Shown: piece by piece, positions 50,640-61,020 of the stretch
How the letters are laid out: each line of letters starts with the position of its first letter
Numbering within the stretch: the stretch's first letter is position 1
Assembly (NCBI GenBank): GCA_019638385.1
Contig: JAHBTW010000008.1
Location: 1 to 64,000 of the forward strand
Reading direction: 5' to 3'
Origin: Saprospiraceae bacterium
Lineage (GTDB): Bacteria; Bacteroidota; Bacteroidia; Chitinophagales; Saprospiraceae
Length of the DNA: 64,000 nucleotides
Position numbers and translations under genes: made by a program
The notes under the pieces: generated by a model
Database searches by the model: none
What the model saw: the letters and a program-made list of their open reading frames with translations, nothing else
Told to the model about the DNA's origin: nothing

Positions 50640-51986
50640 TCAATACTGCTCCTGCACCCAACGCAGCACCTTTTGCATTTCCTCTTTGAGGGGGTTGGCG
50701 CCGGTGGTATGGTTGTTGTGCATAAAACTGAAGATCAGCACTTTTCCTTTTTTGGTAGTTACAAAGCCGCTCAGGCAGTGTACATAGCGCAGGGTGCCGG
50801 TTTTGGCAAACACATACGGCTGCCCGTTCTTTCCCGGATACCAGTCGCGGATGGTACCCGACACGCCGCCGGCGGGGAATATCCGGAAGAGGCGCTCGCG
50901 GGGCTGCTGCCGGTAGAGCCGGTCGAGGATGTGTACGACGGTGCGCGGCGTGAAAGCATTGTACCGCGAGAGGCCCGACCCGTCCCACCATTCCAGTCGG
51001 TCGGGTACGGTGTTGAAAAAGCGGCCCTTGGCATAGTCTATAGTTTGGGCGGTATTTTGTTGGTGGAAGAGTTGTTCGGAACACATCATCAGCAGTTGCT
51101 CGGCTATGAAGTTGTCGCTGTCGCGCATGAGGCGCATATAGAGGCTGTCGTTGGCCGGCATGTAGAGCGTACGCACGGTGTCGGAGGGCAGCAGCCGGGC
51201 GTCTATCCATCGCACGGGGCGTCGGAGCGTATCGGAGAGGAGTTGGGTGAACAGGGCGGGGGAGTAATCGAAGGGCACCTCTTTGGTCGTTCCGGGCCGG
51301 AGCGCGGCGGCATTGTATTCGAAACGATTGCCGATATGACTGCGGCGAATGGCAGAGCCGCGTGCTGCTTCCAATTGCGGGCCGTAATAAATACTGTCGC
51401 GGAACAAAGCCGGGTGCGCCACGAATCCGCTGTCCGGCCCCAATGTGCGAAAGCGCGCCACATTGCCGTAGATGGGCATGGGCGATCGTTCGGGTTGGTA
51501 ATAGTCACTGAAATCATCCCATGACCAGCCGGGGCCGAAGTGTTCGTCTTTGAAGTTGAAATCGGTGAAGAACAGTTCTTCGGATCGGGAGCGCAGGAAG
51601 GAGAGTACGGTCGTATCGGCGGGCAGATCGGGATGGAGGAATGCGGGATTGCCGGTACCCCAAAATACCAAATAGTCGCCCATAGACAAATATCGCAGCA
51701 CCGGCAGGCTGTCGCCGAGCACGTTCAGCGCAGTTTGCAGGGTGAGAATTTTGGTATTGGACGCCGGGGTGAAATACTTGTCGGCCTGATATTGTGCAAT
51801 CATAGCGCGGGTTTGCGGGTCGTACAGCGCAAACCCGGTAAAGCCCTGCGAAAACACCTTCGATCCGGTCAGGAGCGTTTCCAAACCCTTGGGCAGGGGG
51901 TCTTTTTTTTGGGCAAAGACCTGGGAGGGAAACAGGCAGCATCCTGCTAAAAACAGAGAAATAAGTATCTTGGCGCTCGGTTGCAT
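50640..51986 (-). CDS. dacB: D-alanyl-D-alanine carboxypeptidase/endopeptidase (PBP4 type)
   Basis: A 448-residue periplasmic enzyme of class C penicillin-binding proteins that trims or cuts peptidoglycan cross-links. Signal peptide 1-25 with FLAGCC near 12-17, so lipid anchoring is possible. The three active-site motifs are present: SNTK (Ser76, Lys79), SDN in MRDSDNFIAEQ (about 290), and KTG in FAKTGTLRYV (about 406). A large insertion between the first two motifs is typical for the PBP4 class. It converges with the propeller gene with 16 bp between stops. Confidence 0.92.
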   Translation of the reverse strand: MQPSAKILISLFLAGCCLFPSQVFAQKKDPLPKGLETLLTGSKVFSQGFTGFALYDPQTRAMIAQYQADKYFTPASNTKILTLQTALNVLGDSLPVLRYLSMGDYLVFWGTGNPAFLHPDLPADTTVLSFLRSRSEELFFTDFNFKDEHFGPGWSWDDFSDYYQPERSPMPIYGNVARFRTLGPDSGFVAHPALFRDSIYYGPQLEAARGSAIRRSHIGNRFEYNAAALRPGTTKEVPFDYSPALFTQLLSDTLRRPVRWIDARLLPSDTVRTLYMPANDSLYMRLMRDSDNFIAEQLLMMCSEQLFHQQNTAQTIDYAKGRFFNTVPDRLEWWDGSGLSRYNAFTPRTVVHILDRLYRQQPRERLFRIFPAGGVSGTIRDWYPGKNGQPYVFAKTGTLRYVHCLSGFVTTKKGKVLIFSFMHNNHTTGANPLKEEMQKVLRWVQEQY

Positions 51987-52070
51987 TTTTTTGTTGGCAA
52001 AATAGAATCTGCATCCGATTCTGTACCGGTTTTTGAAAAAAAATAATTATAAAGCTAATAACACATCAGT

Positions 52071-52916
52071 ATGGAGAGCAACAAGGACGCCAAACGCGTA
52101 CTCATCACCGGCGGTAGCGACGGCATCGGCAAATACACCGCATTGGGCCTGGCCCGGAAAGGTTATGCCATCACGCTGGCCTGTCGAAATGAGGGCAAAG
52201 GCAGCAAAGTGGCAGAGGAAATCGTTGCTATTACCGGAAACCCTGACATTGACCTGTTGATAATGGACTTAGCCGACCTCGACTCTGTTCGGCGCGCTGC
52301 GGCGGAATACCGAAATCAATTCGACCGCTTGGATGTGCTTATCAACAATGCAGGGATATTTATAGCGGACCTGGAAAAAACGGCCCAGGGGTATGAAAAG
52401 CAATTCGGCGTCAATCACTTAGGACATTTTGTATTGACAAACCAATTGCTCGGTATGCTGGAGAAAGCTCCGGCGCCGAGGGTGATCAATGTATCGTCGC
52501 ACATGCATTACGGTGGGCAAATTGACTTTGACAACCTGCGCGGCGAAAAGCCCGGCTACAACGGTATCAAGGCGTACGCGCAATCGAAATTGGCCAATGT
52601 GTTGTTTACCCGCGAATTTGCGCGGCGCTATCCGCACATCGCCTGCAATGCCCTGCACCCCGGCGCGGTGCGCACCCGGTTTGCCAACAAATCAGGCGGA
52701 CTGTTGTATTCGCTCGGCTGGACATTGGTAAAGCCCTTCCTCATCAGCGTGGAGCAGGGCGCCAAAAACTCCATTCGGGCGGCCTCCGACCCGGCGCTGA
52801 GCGGCGTCACAGGGCAGTACTTCGACCCGCGCAAAGGGCCGCGCTATCCATCGCGTACCGCGCAAGACCCGGATTTGGCATCGCGGCTGTGGGAGTGGAG
52901 CGAGGCCGCAGCGTAG
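52071..52916 (+). CDS. Short-chain dehydrogenase/reductase
   Basis: A 281-residue cytoplasmic NAD(P)-dependent oxidoreductase. Cofactor motif TGGSDGIG (residues 13-20), NNAG (92-95), catalytic Ser in VSSHMHYGG (about 142-143) and YAQSK (Tyr169, Lys173). The style HPGAVRTRFANKSG is that of the retinol-dehydrogenase-like SDR group, but the substrate cannot be predicted. The first residues MESNKDAKRV are polar, so no export. Single gene; the 147 bp to the next gene contain no clear promoter match. Confidence 0.9.
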   Translation: MESNKDAKRVLITGGSDGIGKYTALGLARKGYAITLACRNEGKGSKVAEEIVAITGNPDIDLLIMDLADLDSVRRAAAEYRNQFDRLDVLINNAGIFIADLEKTAQGYEKQFGVNHLGHFVLTNQLLGMLEKAPAPRVINVSSHMHYGGQIDFDNLRGEKPGYNGIKAYAQSKLANVLFTREFARRYPHIACNALHPGAVRTRFANKSGGLLYSLGWTLVKPFLISVEQGAKNSIRAASDPALSGVTGQYFDPRKGPRYPSRTAQDPDLASRLWEWSEAAA

Positions 52917-53064
52917 CGATTTCCTGCTCCGGCTGCTACGAAATGATTTTGTCCCCTGTCGGACATTGGAAAGTTTAAAGTTTTTGTAATTGCTGCACAT
53001 TTGCTTAACATTGTGCGCTTAACTGGGAATACCCTCGCTTTGGTTGACTTAAACAAACGTTTGT

Positions 53065-56000
53065 ATGATGCGAAACTTACTCTTAATCAGTGTTTTATTC
53101 CTGTCGGGAATGGCCTTGTCAGCTCAGACATCGCTAAACGGAAAAATAATCGACGGGGATAACAAGGAGCCGATTATCGGCGGAACCGTGTTGCTTTTTC
53201 GCAACGGGGTACAGATAACCGGTACCGTGACCGACTTTGACGGCAACTACAATATTGCCAACCTCGATCCGGGCACTTACGATGCAGAAGCCAGCTACCT
53301 CGGCTATCAGAGCCAGCGGGTGGAGAAAGTGGTGATTTTTGCCGGCAAGGCCAACAAGCTGGATTTCGAGATTTCTGCGGGCCTTACGCTCAGTACCGTT
53401 GTGGTGACAACTTACCGCGTACCGTTGGTAGAGCAGGACAACACCACACAGGGCCAAACCATTACCAGCGAGCAGATACGGAATCTGCCCACCCGAAACA
53501 TCAACGCATTGGCAGCTACTACGGCCGGTTTGGCTTCTGCCGATGAAGGCGGCGCCATCACGGTGCGCGGCTCGCGTTCTGATGCCACCAATTACTATGT
53601 GGACGGCATCCGGGTGCAGGGCAGCCTTATTCCGGAATCGGAAATTGATCAGATGCAGGTGATTACCGGCGGCGTGGAAGCGCAGTACGGCGACGTGACC
53701 GGCGGGATCATTTCCATCACCACAAAAGGTCCCTCCCGGCAATTTTCCGGCGGCGCCGAAGTGGAAAGTTCCAAATACCTCGATCCATTCTCCAACAGTC
53801 TGGCAGGTATCAACCTCACCGGGCCCATTTTGAAAAGTAAAAAAGGCGAATCCATTATCGGCTACCGCATTTCGGGCCGATGGACGCATCAGGTGGACGA
53901 CGATCCCCCGGGTATTCCTATTTACCGCGTAACGGATGACAATTTAAAGGCATTGGAATCCGACCCCATCCTCAATTTGGGCGGCAGCCCCTTTGTAGCG
54001 GCTGAATTCATGCAAGCTGACGATGTGAACGCGCTCAATGCCAGGCCCTTCGAAACGCGTACCCGCTACGACCTTACGGCCAAGATAGACGTGCGCCTCA
54101 GCAAAGCGGTGGATATTTCATTCACCGGCTCCAATACGTCGCAGGAAAACTTAACCACTCCCGGCGGATGGCGCGTGTTCAACAGCCACAACAACCCGAC
54201 GCAGTACAGCGGTACGACGCGCGGCAATATCCGTCTGCGCCATCGGATCGGCGGCGGAGAAAACGCAAAAGGTTCGGCCATTCAAAATGCCTCCTATTCG
54301 CTTCAGTTCGGGTTGGAAAAAACCCGCTTTGAAGATTACGACTCGCGCCACGGCCAAAATCATTTTGCCTACGGCCATATCGGCAATTTCGACATCCAGT
54401 GGCTGCCTACTTTTGCGCCGAGGGTAGATGAAAATAGCGGAGAGGTGTCCTTCGTTCACCAGGACTGGCGGCAGGTGCTCCGCAGCTACAATACCGCCAA
54501 CTCCTCCAACCCGGTTCTTTCCAACTACAACAATGCTATGGGTATTGATTTTTCGGAAGGGCTTAACGGCCAAATACCCAATGTGATCTTATCCGGCGTC
54601 AACGACGATATTGCCGGTATTTTGCGTCGGGAGGCTTTCATCGCTCCCAACGGTACCATCTCCAGCCAGTTTACGAGTGCCTGGAACTTCCATACGAATG
54701 TAGGCACCGTATATAACCGGGTGCGCAAAGACGAAAGCGACGTCATTACGTTCAACGCCAATGCTTCTTTCGACTTTGTGCCGGGTGGTTCCTCCAAAGG
54801 ACGCCACAGCATTCAGTTTGGTGTTTGGTATGAGCAGCGTGTCAACCGGGTACATACGGTGGCGCCGCGCGGCCTGTGGGATGTTGCCCGCCAATTGGCG
54901 AACAGCCATATCCTCGGTATTCCTACCGATGCAAACGACCTTCCTACCTCTCCTGTGATCGGCACAGTAGAAGTGACCAACCCGATTACCGGAGAAGTTA
55001 CTACGGCCAATCTGCACGATGTACAAATTGTAGAAAATGCCGAGGCCGCCTTTTATCGTCGCCTGCGCAGCTCGCTCGGTATCGGTCTGAACCAATATGT
55101 AAACATTGACGGCCTTAATCCGAATCAGTTGAGCCTCAATATGTTCTCGGCGAAGGAACTCAATGACCAGGGTGCGTTGGGGTATTATGGCTACGATTAC
55201 CTCGGCGGAATCTTCAACGGTACTTTTGAAGATTTCTTCACGGCAACCGATGCCGACGGCGTGCGTACCTATCCGGTGGCGCCCAACCGCCCCATTTATC
55301 AGGCATTCTACATCCAGGATAAATTTACATTCCGCGATATCATCTTCCGCCTCGGTTTGCGCGTAGATCGCTACGATGCCAACACCAAAGTGCTCAAAGA
55401 CAACTACTCGGTGTATGAGATCATGGGCGCGGACGAATTTCACAATCGCTTCGGCGGCGAACGGCCGGGCAACATCGGCGACGACTTCAAGGTATATCTC
55501 GCCGGCGCTACCAGCGACAACGTGCAGGCATACCGCGACGGCGACCAATGGTACCTGCCCAACGGTTCGCCTGTAAACAACGTGGCCCTTGCCATTCCTT
55601 CCGGCGTGGTTACGCCCAAGTACAAAGATGTTCGTGTAGAGGACAATATCAACTTCATTCGCGGCCGGGACTTCGACCCGAATGTAAGTTTTAAAGATTA
55701 CGAGGTGCAAACCAACTTTATGCCGCGCCTGGCATTCTCCTTCCCCATTTCGGAAGATGCCAACTTCTTTGCGCACTATGACGTATTGGTACAGCGCCCC
55801 AACACCAACACGATTGCCACTCCGCTCGACTACTATTACTTCTTCGACCGCAGCGGCATCCGCAACAACCCGAACCTGAGGCCCGAGCGCACCATTGACT
55901 ACGAAGTGGGCTTCAAGCAACGCCTCACCAATACCTCTGCGTTGACGATCACCGCATATTATAAGGAGATGCGCGACATGATCCAGTCCCGTCTTTTCTT

Positions 56001-56739
56001 CCCGGTACCCATTGTGAACCAGTACGAAACGTACGACAACATTGACTTTGGTACGGTGAAGGGGTTCTCCTTTGTGTATGACCTGCGTCGCACCGGCAAT
56101 TTCTCTATGAATGCCAACTACACACTTCAGTTTGCCGACGGAACCGGTTCCGATGCCAACTCGCAGCGCGGCCTTACCAGCCGGGGCAACCTGCGCACTT
56201 TGTTCCCGCTGAACTTCGACGAGCGGCACCGTTTGGTCGCTTCTGCCGACTATCGCTACGATTCCGGCAAGCGCTACACCGGCCCTCGCCTGTTCGGCGC
56301 CAATATTTTTGAATCGGCCGGTATAAATTTCCAGGCCATCGGTGTTTCCGGGCGGCCTTACACGCGCAAGTTTTTGCCCACAGAATTAGGCGGCGAAGGA
56401 ACCATCGGCTCCATCAACGGCGCCCGCAAGCCCTGGACATTTACCATCAACCTGAGGGTGGATAAAAACTTCACCATCGGCAAGTCGTCTGTAAATATCT
56501 ACTGCCGGGTATCGAACCTGTTAGATCGTCGCAACATCATCAACGTGTATCCGGCTACCGGCTCGGCTACCGACGACGGCTTCCTGCGCTCTACCTTCGG
56601 CCAGAACCAGTTGACGTCTATCCAAAACTCGCTGCGCGAAGTGGATGCCTACCTGGCTTCCTACCAGTGGGCTTTGCTCAACCCGAACAACTACAGCTTG
56701 CCGCGCAGGATTTTCATGGGCGCTATTTTTGATTTCTAA
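53065..56739 (+). CDS. TonB-dependent receptor with carboxypeptidase-like N-terminal domain
   Basis: A 1224-residue outer-membrane protein. Signal peptide 1-21 (MMRNLLLISVLFLSGMALSAQ). Residues about 22-110 are a carboxypeptidase-regulatory-like beta-sandwich (LNGKIIDGDNKEPIIGGTVL...PGTYDAEASYLGYQ). A TonB-plug domain covers about 120-225 (ITVRGSRSDATNYYVDGIRV; GGVEAQYGDVTGGIISITTK). A beta-barrel follows to the end (RPERTIDYEVGFKQRL; aromatic-ended IFMGAIFDF). In Bacteroidota such receptors bring nutrients in or take part in T9SS-linked assemblies. The next two genes, a large exported protein and a PorV-family barrel, are on the same strand with short gaps, indicating an operon and joint function. 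Confidence 0.92.
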   Translation: MMRNLLLISVLFLSGMALSAQTSLNGKIIDGDNKEPIIGGTVLLFRNGVQITGTVTDFDGNYNIANLDPGTYDAEASYLGYQSQRVEKVVIFAGKANKLDFEISAGLTLSTVVVTTYRVPLVEQDNTTQGQTITSEQIRNLPTRNINALAATTAGLASADEGGAITVRGSRSDATNYYVDGIRVQGSLIPESEIDQMQVITGGVEAQYGDVTGGIISITTKGPSRQFSGGAEVESSKYLDPFSNSLAGINLTGPILKSKKGESIIGYRISGRWTHQVDDDPPGIPIYRVTDDNLKALESDPILNLGGSPFVAAEFMQADDVNALNARPFETRTRYDLTAKIDVRLSKAVDISFTGSNTSQENLTTPGGWRVFNSHNNPTQYSGTTRGNIRLRHRIGGGENAKGSAIQNASYSLQFGLEKTRFEDYDSRHGQNHFAYGHIGNFDIQWLPTFAPRVDENSGEVSFVHQDWRQVLRSYNTANSSNPVLSNYNNAMGIDFSEGLNGQIPNVILSGVNDDIAGILRREAFIAPNGTISSQFTSAWNFHTNVGTVYNRVRKDESDVITFNANASFDFVPGGSSKGRHSIQFGVWYEQRVNRVHTVAPRGLWDVARQLANSHILGIPTDANDLPTSPVIGTVEVTNPITGEVTTANLHDVQIVENAEAAFYRRLRSSLGIGLNQYVNIDGLNPNQLSLNMFSAKELNDQGALGYYGYDYLGGIFNGTFEDFFTATDADGVRTYPVAPNRPIYQAFYIQDKFTFRDIIFRLGLRVDRYDANTKVLKDNYSVYEIMGADEFHNRFGGERPGNIGDDFKVYLAGATSDNVQAYRDGDQWYLPNGSPVNNVALAIPSGVVTPKYKDVRVEDNINFIRGRDFDPNVSFKDYEVQTNFMPRLAFSFPISEDANFFAHYDVLVQRPNTNTIATPLDYYYFFDRSGIRNNPNLRPERTIDYEVGFKQRLTNTSALTITAYYKEMRDMIQSRLFFPVPIVNQYETYDNIDFGTVKGFSFVYDLRRTGNFSMNANYTLQFADGTGSDANSQRGLTSRGNLRTLFPLNFDERHRLVASADYRYDSGKRYTGPRLFGANIFESAGINFQAIGVSGRPYTRKFLPTELGGEGTIGSINGARKPWTFTINLRVDKNFTIGKSSVNIYCRVSNLLDRRNIINVYPATGSATDDGFLRSTFGQNQLTSIQNSLREVDAYLASYQWALLNPNNYSLPRRIFMGAIFDF

Positions 56740-56796
56740 GAACGTGCATAGCCGTTTTTTTATAAAAAATGAATGTGGACTTAAAAACCTTGAGAT

Positions 56797-59700
56797 ATGT
56801 TCAACAAAAAACTTTGGATTTGGAATACCGTCTTGGTGCTCTTGTTTGCGGTTTCCGCACAGGCACACATAGACCCTACCCGCCCTACGGCGCCCCCTGT
56901 TCCGAGAACCCCCGGCAATGAGGTGTCTTTCCGATTCAACTGTGACAATGCTTTGTCGCAAATTGATCAGGCCATCAACAACGTGCGCGCCCGCCTGCTC
57001 ACCGGCGGCGACGTGTGGTGGGATGGCGATGACGGCCGTTATGTGGTGCCTAAAGTACCGCCCGGAGTGCCCGAAGTATCCTCCCTCTTCGCAGGCGCCG
57101 TATGGCTCGGCGGCCTTGACCCGGCAGGCAACCTCAAAGTAGCTGCTCAAACGTACGGGTCCGGGGGCAATCCGGTCACAAGAGACTTTTGGCCCGGCCC
57201 GCTTCACCCGGAAACCGGCGAAACCGAGCAGGCGATTTGCTCTCAATGGGACCGATTTTTCACGGTGACCGGCGCCAACATTGAAGCGCACATCCGCGCA
57301 TTCCAACAGGCTCAGGCCGAGGGCATTCCGTATGACCCCGATCTTATTCCATTGGACGTGAAGGGATGGCCCGGCCGCGGCAACCCTTTCTTTGAGCAGA
57401 TTAACCGCTTTGCACTGCCCAACACCCGACAAGGTTTGGCGGGATTCCGGGATGTGGACGGCGATGAAGACTACAATCCCGAATTCGGGGATTACCCCAT
57501 CATTGAGATCCGGGGCTGCGAAGACGATCCGCAATATCCCGATGAAATGATCTTCTGGATTTACAATGACAACGGAAACATTCACTCCGAATCGCGGGGC
57601 GATGCCATCCGGATGGAGGTGCAGGTGCAGGCGTTTGCTTATGCTACCAACGATGAACTGAACGACATGACTTTCCAGCGCTACAAACTCATCAACCGGG
57701 CCATTGAAGATATTCAGGAAACCTACTTCGCCATGTGGACCGACCCCGACCTCGGTTGCTACACCGACGACTATGTGGGTTGCGATACGACCCGGAGTTT
57801 AGCGTATGTATATAATATTGATGCCGTGGACGGCCAAACGGGCTGTACCTGTCCGGGTGGGGTAAATACCTACTGTGAGGAAATTCCCATTCTCGGCGTG
57901 GATTATTTCCGCGGCCCGCAGCGATACATTGAAGATGAAGAAGGCGCCATCATTGACTCTGTAGAAATCGGCATGACGGCGTTCACTTATTCCAACAACG
58001 GCGGCGTAACGCCTACTCCGCAGCCAGGCACAACCGACCCCCGCAACGCGCAGGAATATTACAACTATCTCACCGGTCGCTGGCGCGACGGCAATTCGTT
58101 CACTTATGGAGGGGACGCTTATCAATCGGGCGGAGCCAATATCAATTACGCCTTTACAGAAGCGCCGGACAACCTCACCGGTTGGAGTATGTGTTCGGAA
58201 AACCTGCCTGCCGGCGACCGTCGCACCATTCAGGCATCAGGGCCGTTTACGCTCAAGCCCGGCGCCATCAATGAGTTGATCATCGGTGTAGTATGGGTGC
58301 CCAATCAGCGCTATCCGTGCCCCAGCATCCGCAAGCTGCAAGAAGCTGATGACATCGCTCAGGACTTGTTTGACGCCTGCTTTAAGCTGCCCAACTGTCC
58401 GGATGCACCGGACTTGGATTTTGTGGAATTGGACAGGGAACTTGTCATTGTGCTCACCAACGATTTACTGACCTCCAATAATCGCGGCGAATCCTACGCA
58501 GAGCCTGGCTTGGGTATTCCTCAGGAGTTTGAAGACTCGCTGTATGTGTTTGAAGGATACAAACTCTTTCAGGTATCCGGCCCGGAGGTGAAATTGGATA
58601 ACAACACGGTGAATGACCCGACGAAGGCGCGCCTGATTTATCAGGTGGACATCAAAAACGGCATCAACCGAATTTTCAACTGGAACCCATTGAGTGACGT
58701 GCTTGATACGCCTACTGCGGAGGAGTACTTCGTACCCGAACTGAAAGTGGACGGCGCCGATGCAGGCATTCGGCACACCTTCCGGGTAACGGAAGACCAG
58801 TTTGCCTCCGGAGATCGCCGGCTTATCAACCACAAGATTTACTACTTCATTGCCGTAGCGTATGCTTTCAATGAGTACCTGCCTTTTGATCCGGTTGATA
58901 AAGTAGGCCAAAAAGCACCTTACTGCGAAGGCCGCCGCAACATCGGCGCCAATGGCGACGGTTTGCCTTATACGGCTGTGCCTCGCCCCATCACGGATCG
59001 CCGGCTCAATGCACAATTTGGTGACGGCGCCGTCATCACCCGCGTGGACGGCTTGGGCACCGGCGCTAATTTCTTAGACATTTCGGATGAAACCCGCCAA
59101 CGCATCGAAAACGATATCAAAGCGGGCGTATCTATGGGCGAGTTTAACGGCGAGATCACCTACCGCCCCGGCCGAGGTCCCATTGAAGTGAAAGTGTTCA
59201 ACCCGTTGGAAGTAAAAGACGGCGACTTCGAGCTTCGCTTCATTGACGGCAATATGGGCGATAACTCATTGGCAGTGGATGCGCGCTGGGAACTGCGCCG
59301 TACCGACATCAGCGGCTTCCCTATCGTTGCTTCCGAAACGACGATTGAAAAACTCAACGAGCAACTCATCAGCGAATTGGGCATTAGTATCACGATCGGA
59401 CAAACGGAAGACGCCGGTTCGCTGGTGGATAGAACCAACGGCGTATTGGGCTACGAAGAAGAGTATCGCAGCGCCACGCCGCTGCGCTGGCTCAACGGGA
59501 TCCCGGATGGTTTCCTGCCGCCGCAGCCTAACTTCTTAGACCAGGTTGTTTTCAACTTCGTCCGAACCGATGCAGGTGAAATAGACGATATTCTCGATCC
59601 TGACCAAGCTTTCACGACCGGCATGGGACCGGGCTTCTTTGTTCCCTTTGTATTGGCCAACTGGCGGCGCGACAGCGAGCTTGATCGGTTTATTTCTCCG

Positions 59701-60942
59701 GCTTGGTTTGATGTAGCCAATGCAGGTACAGCCCGTGGCCAAACCGGGCTGAAAGATTTGAACAATGTCGACATCGTATTCACTTCCAACAAAGACTTGT
59801 GGAGCCGTTGTATCGTACTGGAAACGGGGACCAATCCCAATTTTGCGGGTGAAGGCTTTACTCCGGTTGGAAACCGGCGGACATTCGAATTGCGTGCGGC
59901 GCCGTCCGTGCTCAAGGAAGCAGACCCGACGACCGGTCGGCCCGTAGTCGGGACGGTCGGTCCGGTTGATACCCTTAATGGTATGGGCTGGTTCCCCGGC
60001 TATGCGATTGATGTGGAAACCGGGCAGCGGCTCAATGTGTTTTTTGGCGAAAACTCGATATACAACGCCGAAGATCCATTGTTCAGCTCTACGGAAATTT
60101 TTAACGGGGATGTAGCGCGCGGAGCAGACATGATGTTCAATCCAAGTTCTCAACTGAAGATACTTGGCCCGGACGCGGAAGGGATTATCCCCTATTACAT
60201 GGGCGGCCAACATTTTGTGTATGTAACCCGTACGCCTTACGACCGGGGTTTGTGGTTTGCCAACCGCTTCCGCTCGGCAGCTCCTACAATTACAAAAATT
60301 GCAGCGGTGAAGGAAATCACCTGGACGGCTATGATTGTACCCAATGCGGGCATTCCGTTCAAGTCGTATGCTGATGGCCTTATACCCGATGATGTGACGG
60401 TGAAACTCCGCGTGCGGAACCCTTATCAGGTGGAAACAGTGCGCGTTATCAACAATGCTAACCCGCGGGTGGAAATGCCTCGCACGGGTACTGCCGTCAA
60501 CAGTTACCACCCGGCTTATCGCTTCAGCCTCGTGGGCAAGCAAGCGTCTCCGCTGGATGTTGCAGAGATTGAAAATGCGCTGGATATGATCAACGTGGTG
60601 CCGAACCCGTACTATGGGTTCTCCAACTACGAAACTTCGCAGTTTACCAACATCATCAAGGTAACCAATCTTCCGGCCAAGTGCGTGGTCACCATCTACT
60701 CCCTGGACGGCCGCTTTATCCGGCAGTACAACCGCGATGAGATCGGCGAAGTGCCGGACGGCAACAACCGGGCCATCGAACGCAAGCAGATCATACCCGA
60801 CTTGGAATGGGACCTCAAGAATTCAAAAGGAATTCCGGTTTCCAGCGGCGTCTATCTCATCCATATTAAGGCAGATGGACTCGGTGAACGCACTATCAAG
60901 TGGTTTGGGGTGAATCGCAAGTTTGACCCATCAGGATTGTAA
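56797..60942 (+). CDS. 1381-residue exported protein with T9SS/FlgD-like C-terminal domain
   Basis: Signal peptide 1-24 (MFNKKLWIWNTVLVLLFAVSAQA). The long body shows no catalytic motif I can name; it is rich in short beta strands and Asp-containing loops (DVDGDEDYNPEFGD; SNNRGESYAEPGLG) and would form a large extracellular or periplasmic beta structure. The C-terminal about 100 residues (VVPNPYYGFSNYETS...VVTIYSLDGRFIRQ...GVYLIHIKADG...IKWFGV) resemble a FlgD-like Ig fold or type A sorting domain, ending in a 10-residue tail. It lies between a TonB-dependent receptor and a PorV-family gene, an arrangement recurring in Bacteroidota, which suggests that the protein is carried to or held at the surface by its neighbours. 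Confidence 0.8.
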   Translation: MFNKKLWIWNTVLVLLFAVSAQAHIDPTRPTAPPVPRTPGNEVSFRFNCDNALSQIDQAINNVRARLLTGGDVWWDGDDGRYVVPKVPPGVPEVSSLFAGAVWLGGLDPAGNLKVAAQTYGSGGNPVTRDFWPGPLHPETGETEQAICSQWDRFFTVTGANIEAHIRAFQQAQAEGIPYDPDLIPLDVKGWPGRGNPFFEQINRFALPNTRQGLAGFRDVDGDEDYNPEFGDYPIIEIRGCEDDPQYPDEMIFWIYNDNGNIHSESRGDAIRMEVQVQAFAYATNDELNDMTFQRYKLINRAIEDIQETYFAMWTDPDLGCYTDDYVGCDTTRSLAYVYNIDAVDGQTGCTCPGGVNTYCEEIPILGVDYFRGPQRYIEDEEGAIIDSVEIGMTAFTYSNNGGVTPTPQPGTTDPRNAQEYYNYLTGRWRDGNSFTYGGDAYQSGGANINYAFTEAPDNLTGWSMCSENLPAGDRRTIQASGPFTLKPGAINELIIGVVWVPNQRYPCPSIRKLQEADDIAQDLFDACFKLPNCPDAPDLDFVELDRELVIVLTNDLLTSNNRGESYAEPGLGIPQEFEDSLYVFEGYKLFQVSGPEVKLDNNTVNDPTKARLIYQVDIKNGINRIFNWNPLSDVLDTPTAEEYFVPELKVDGADAGIRHTFRVTEDQFASGDRRLINHKIYYFIAVAYAFNEYLPFDPVDKVGQKAPYCEGRRNIGANGDGLPYTAVPRPITDRRLNAQFGDGAVITRVDGLGTGANFLDISDETRQRIENDIKAGVSMGEFNGEITYRPGRGPIEVKVFNPLEVKDGDFELRFIDGNMGDNSLAVDARWELRRTDISGFPIVASETTIEKLNEQLISELGISITIGQTEDAGSLVDRTNGVLGYEEEYRSATPLRWLNGIPDGFLPPQPNFLDQVVFNFVRTDAGEIDDILDPDQAFTTGMGPGFFVPFVLANWRRDSELDRFISPAWFDVANAGTARGQTGLKDLNNVDIVFTSNKDLWSRCIVLETGTNPNFAGEGFTPVGNRRTFELRAAPSVLKEADPTTGRPVVGTVGPVDTLNGMGWFPGYAIDVETGQRLNVFFGENSIYNAEDPLFSSTEIFNGDVARGADMMFNPSSQLKILGPDAEGIIPYYMGGQHFVYVTRTPYDRGLWFANRFRSAAPTITKIAAVKEITWTAMIVPNAGIPFKSYADGLIPDDVTVKLRVRNPYQVETVRVINNANPRVEMPRTGTAVNSYHPAYRFSLVGKQASPLDVAEIENALDMINVVPNPYYGFSNYETSQFTNIIKVTNLPAKCVVTIYSLDGRFIRQYNRDEIGEVPDGNNRAIERKQIIPDLEWDLKNSKGIPVSSGVYLIHIKADGLGERTIKWFGVNRKFDPSGL

Positions 60943-60957
60943 TTTATATTTCTTACT

Positions 60958-60994
60958 CCGGGAACCTGCCTTCTTTTGCAGGGCCGGTTCCCGG
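60958..60994 (+). terminator. Intercistronic hairpin before the PorV-family gene
   Basis: CCGGGAACC (60958-60966) pairs perfectly with GGTTCCCGG (60986-60994), with TGC/GCA inside. No U-run follows, so partial termination or mRNA processing between the large protein gene and the barrel gene is as likely as full termination. Confidence 0.45.
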
Positions 60995-61020
60995 AATTCC
61001 AACTTTCACAACGTTTTTGT

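Noticed and set aside
54589..56229. A 546-codon minus-strand frame opposite the TonB receptor gene
   Set aside because: Antisense shadow; the receptor frame is supported by plug and barrel motifs.
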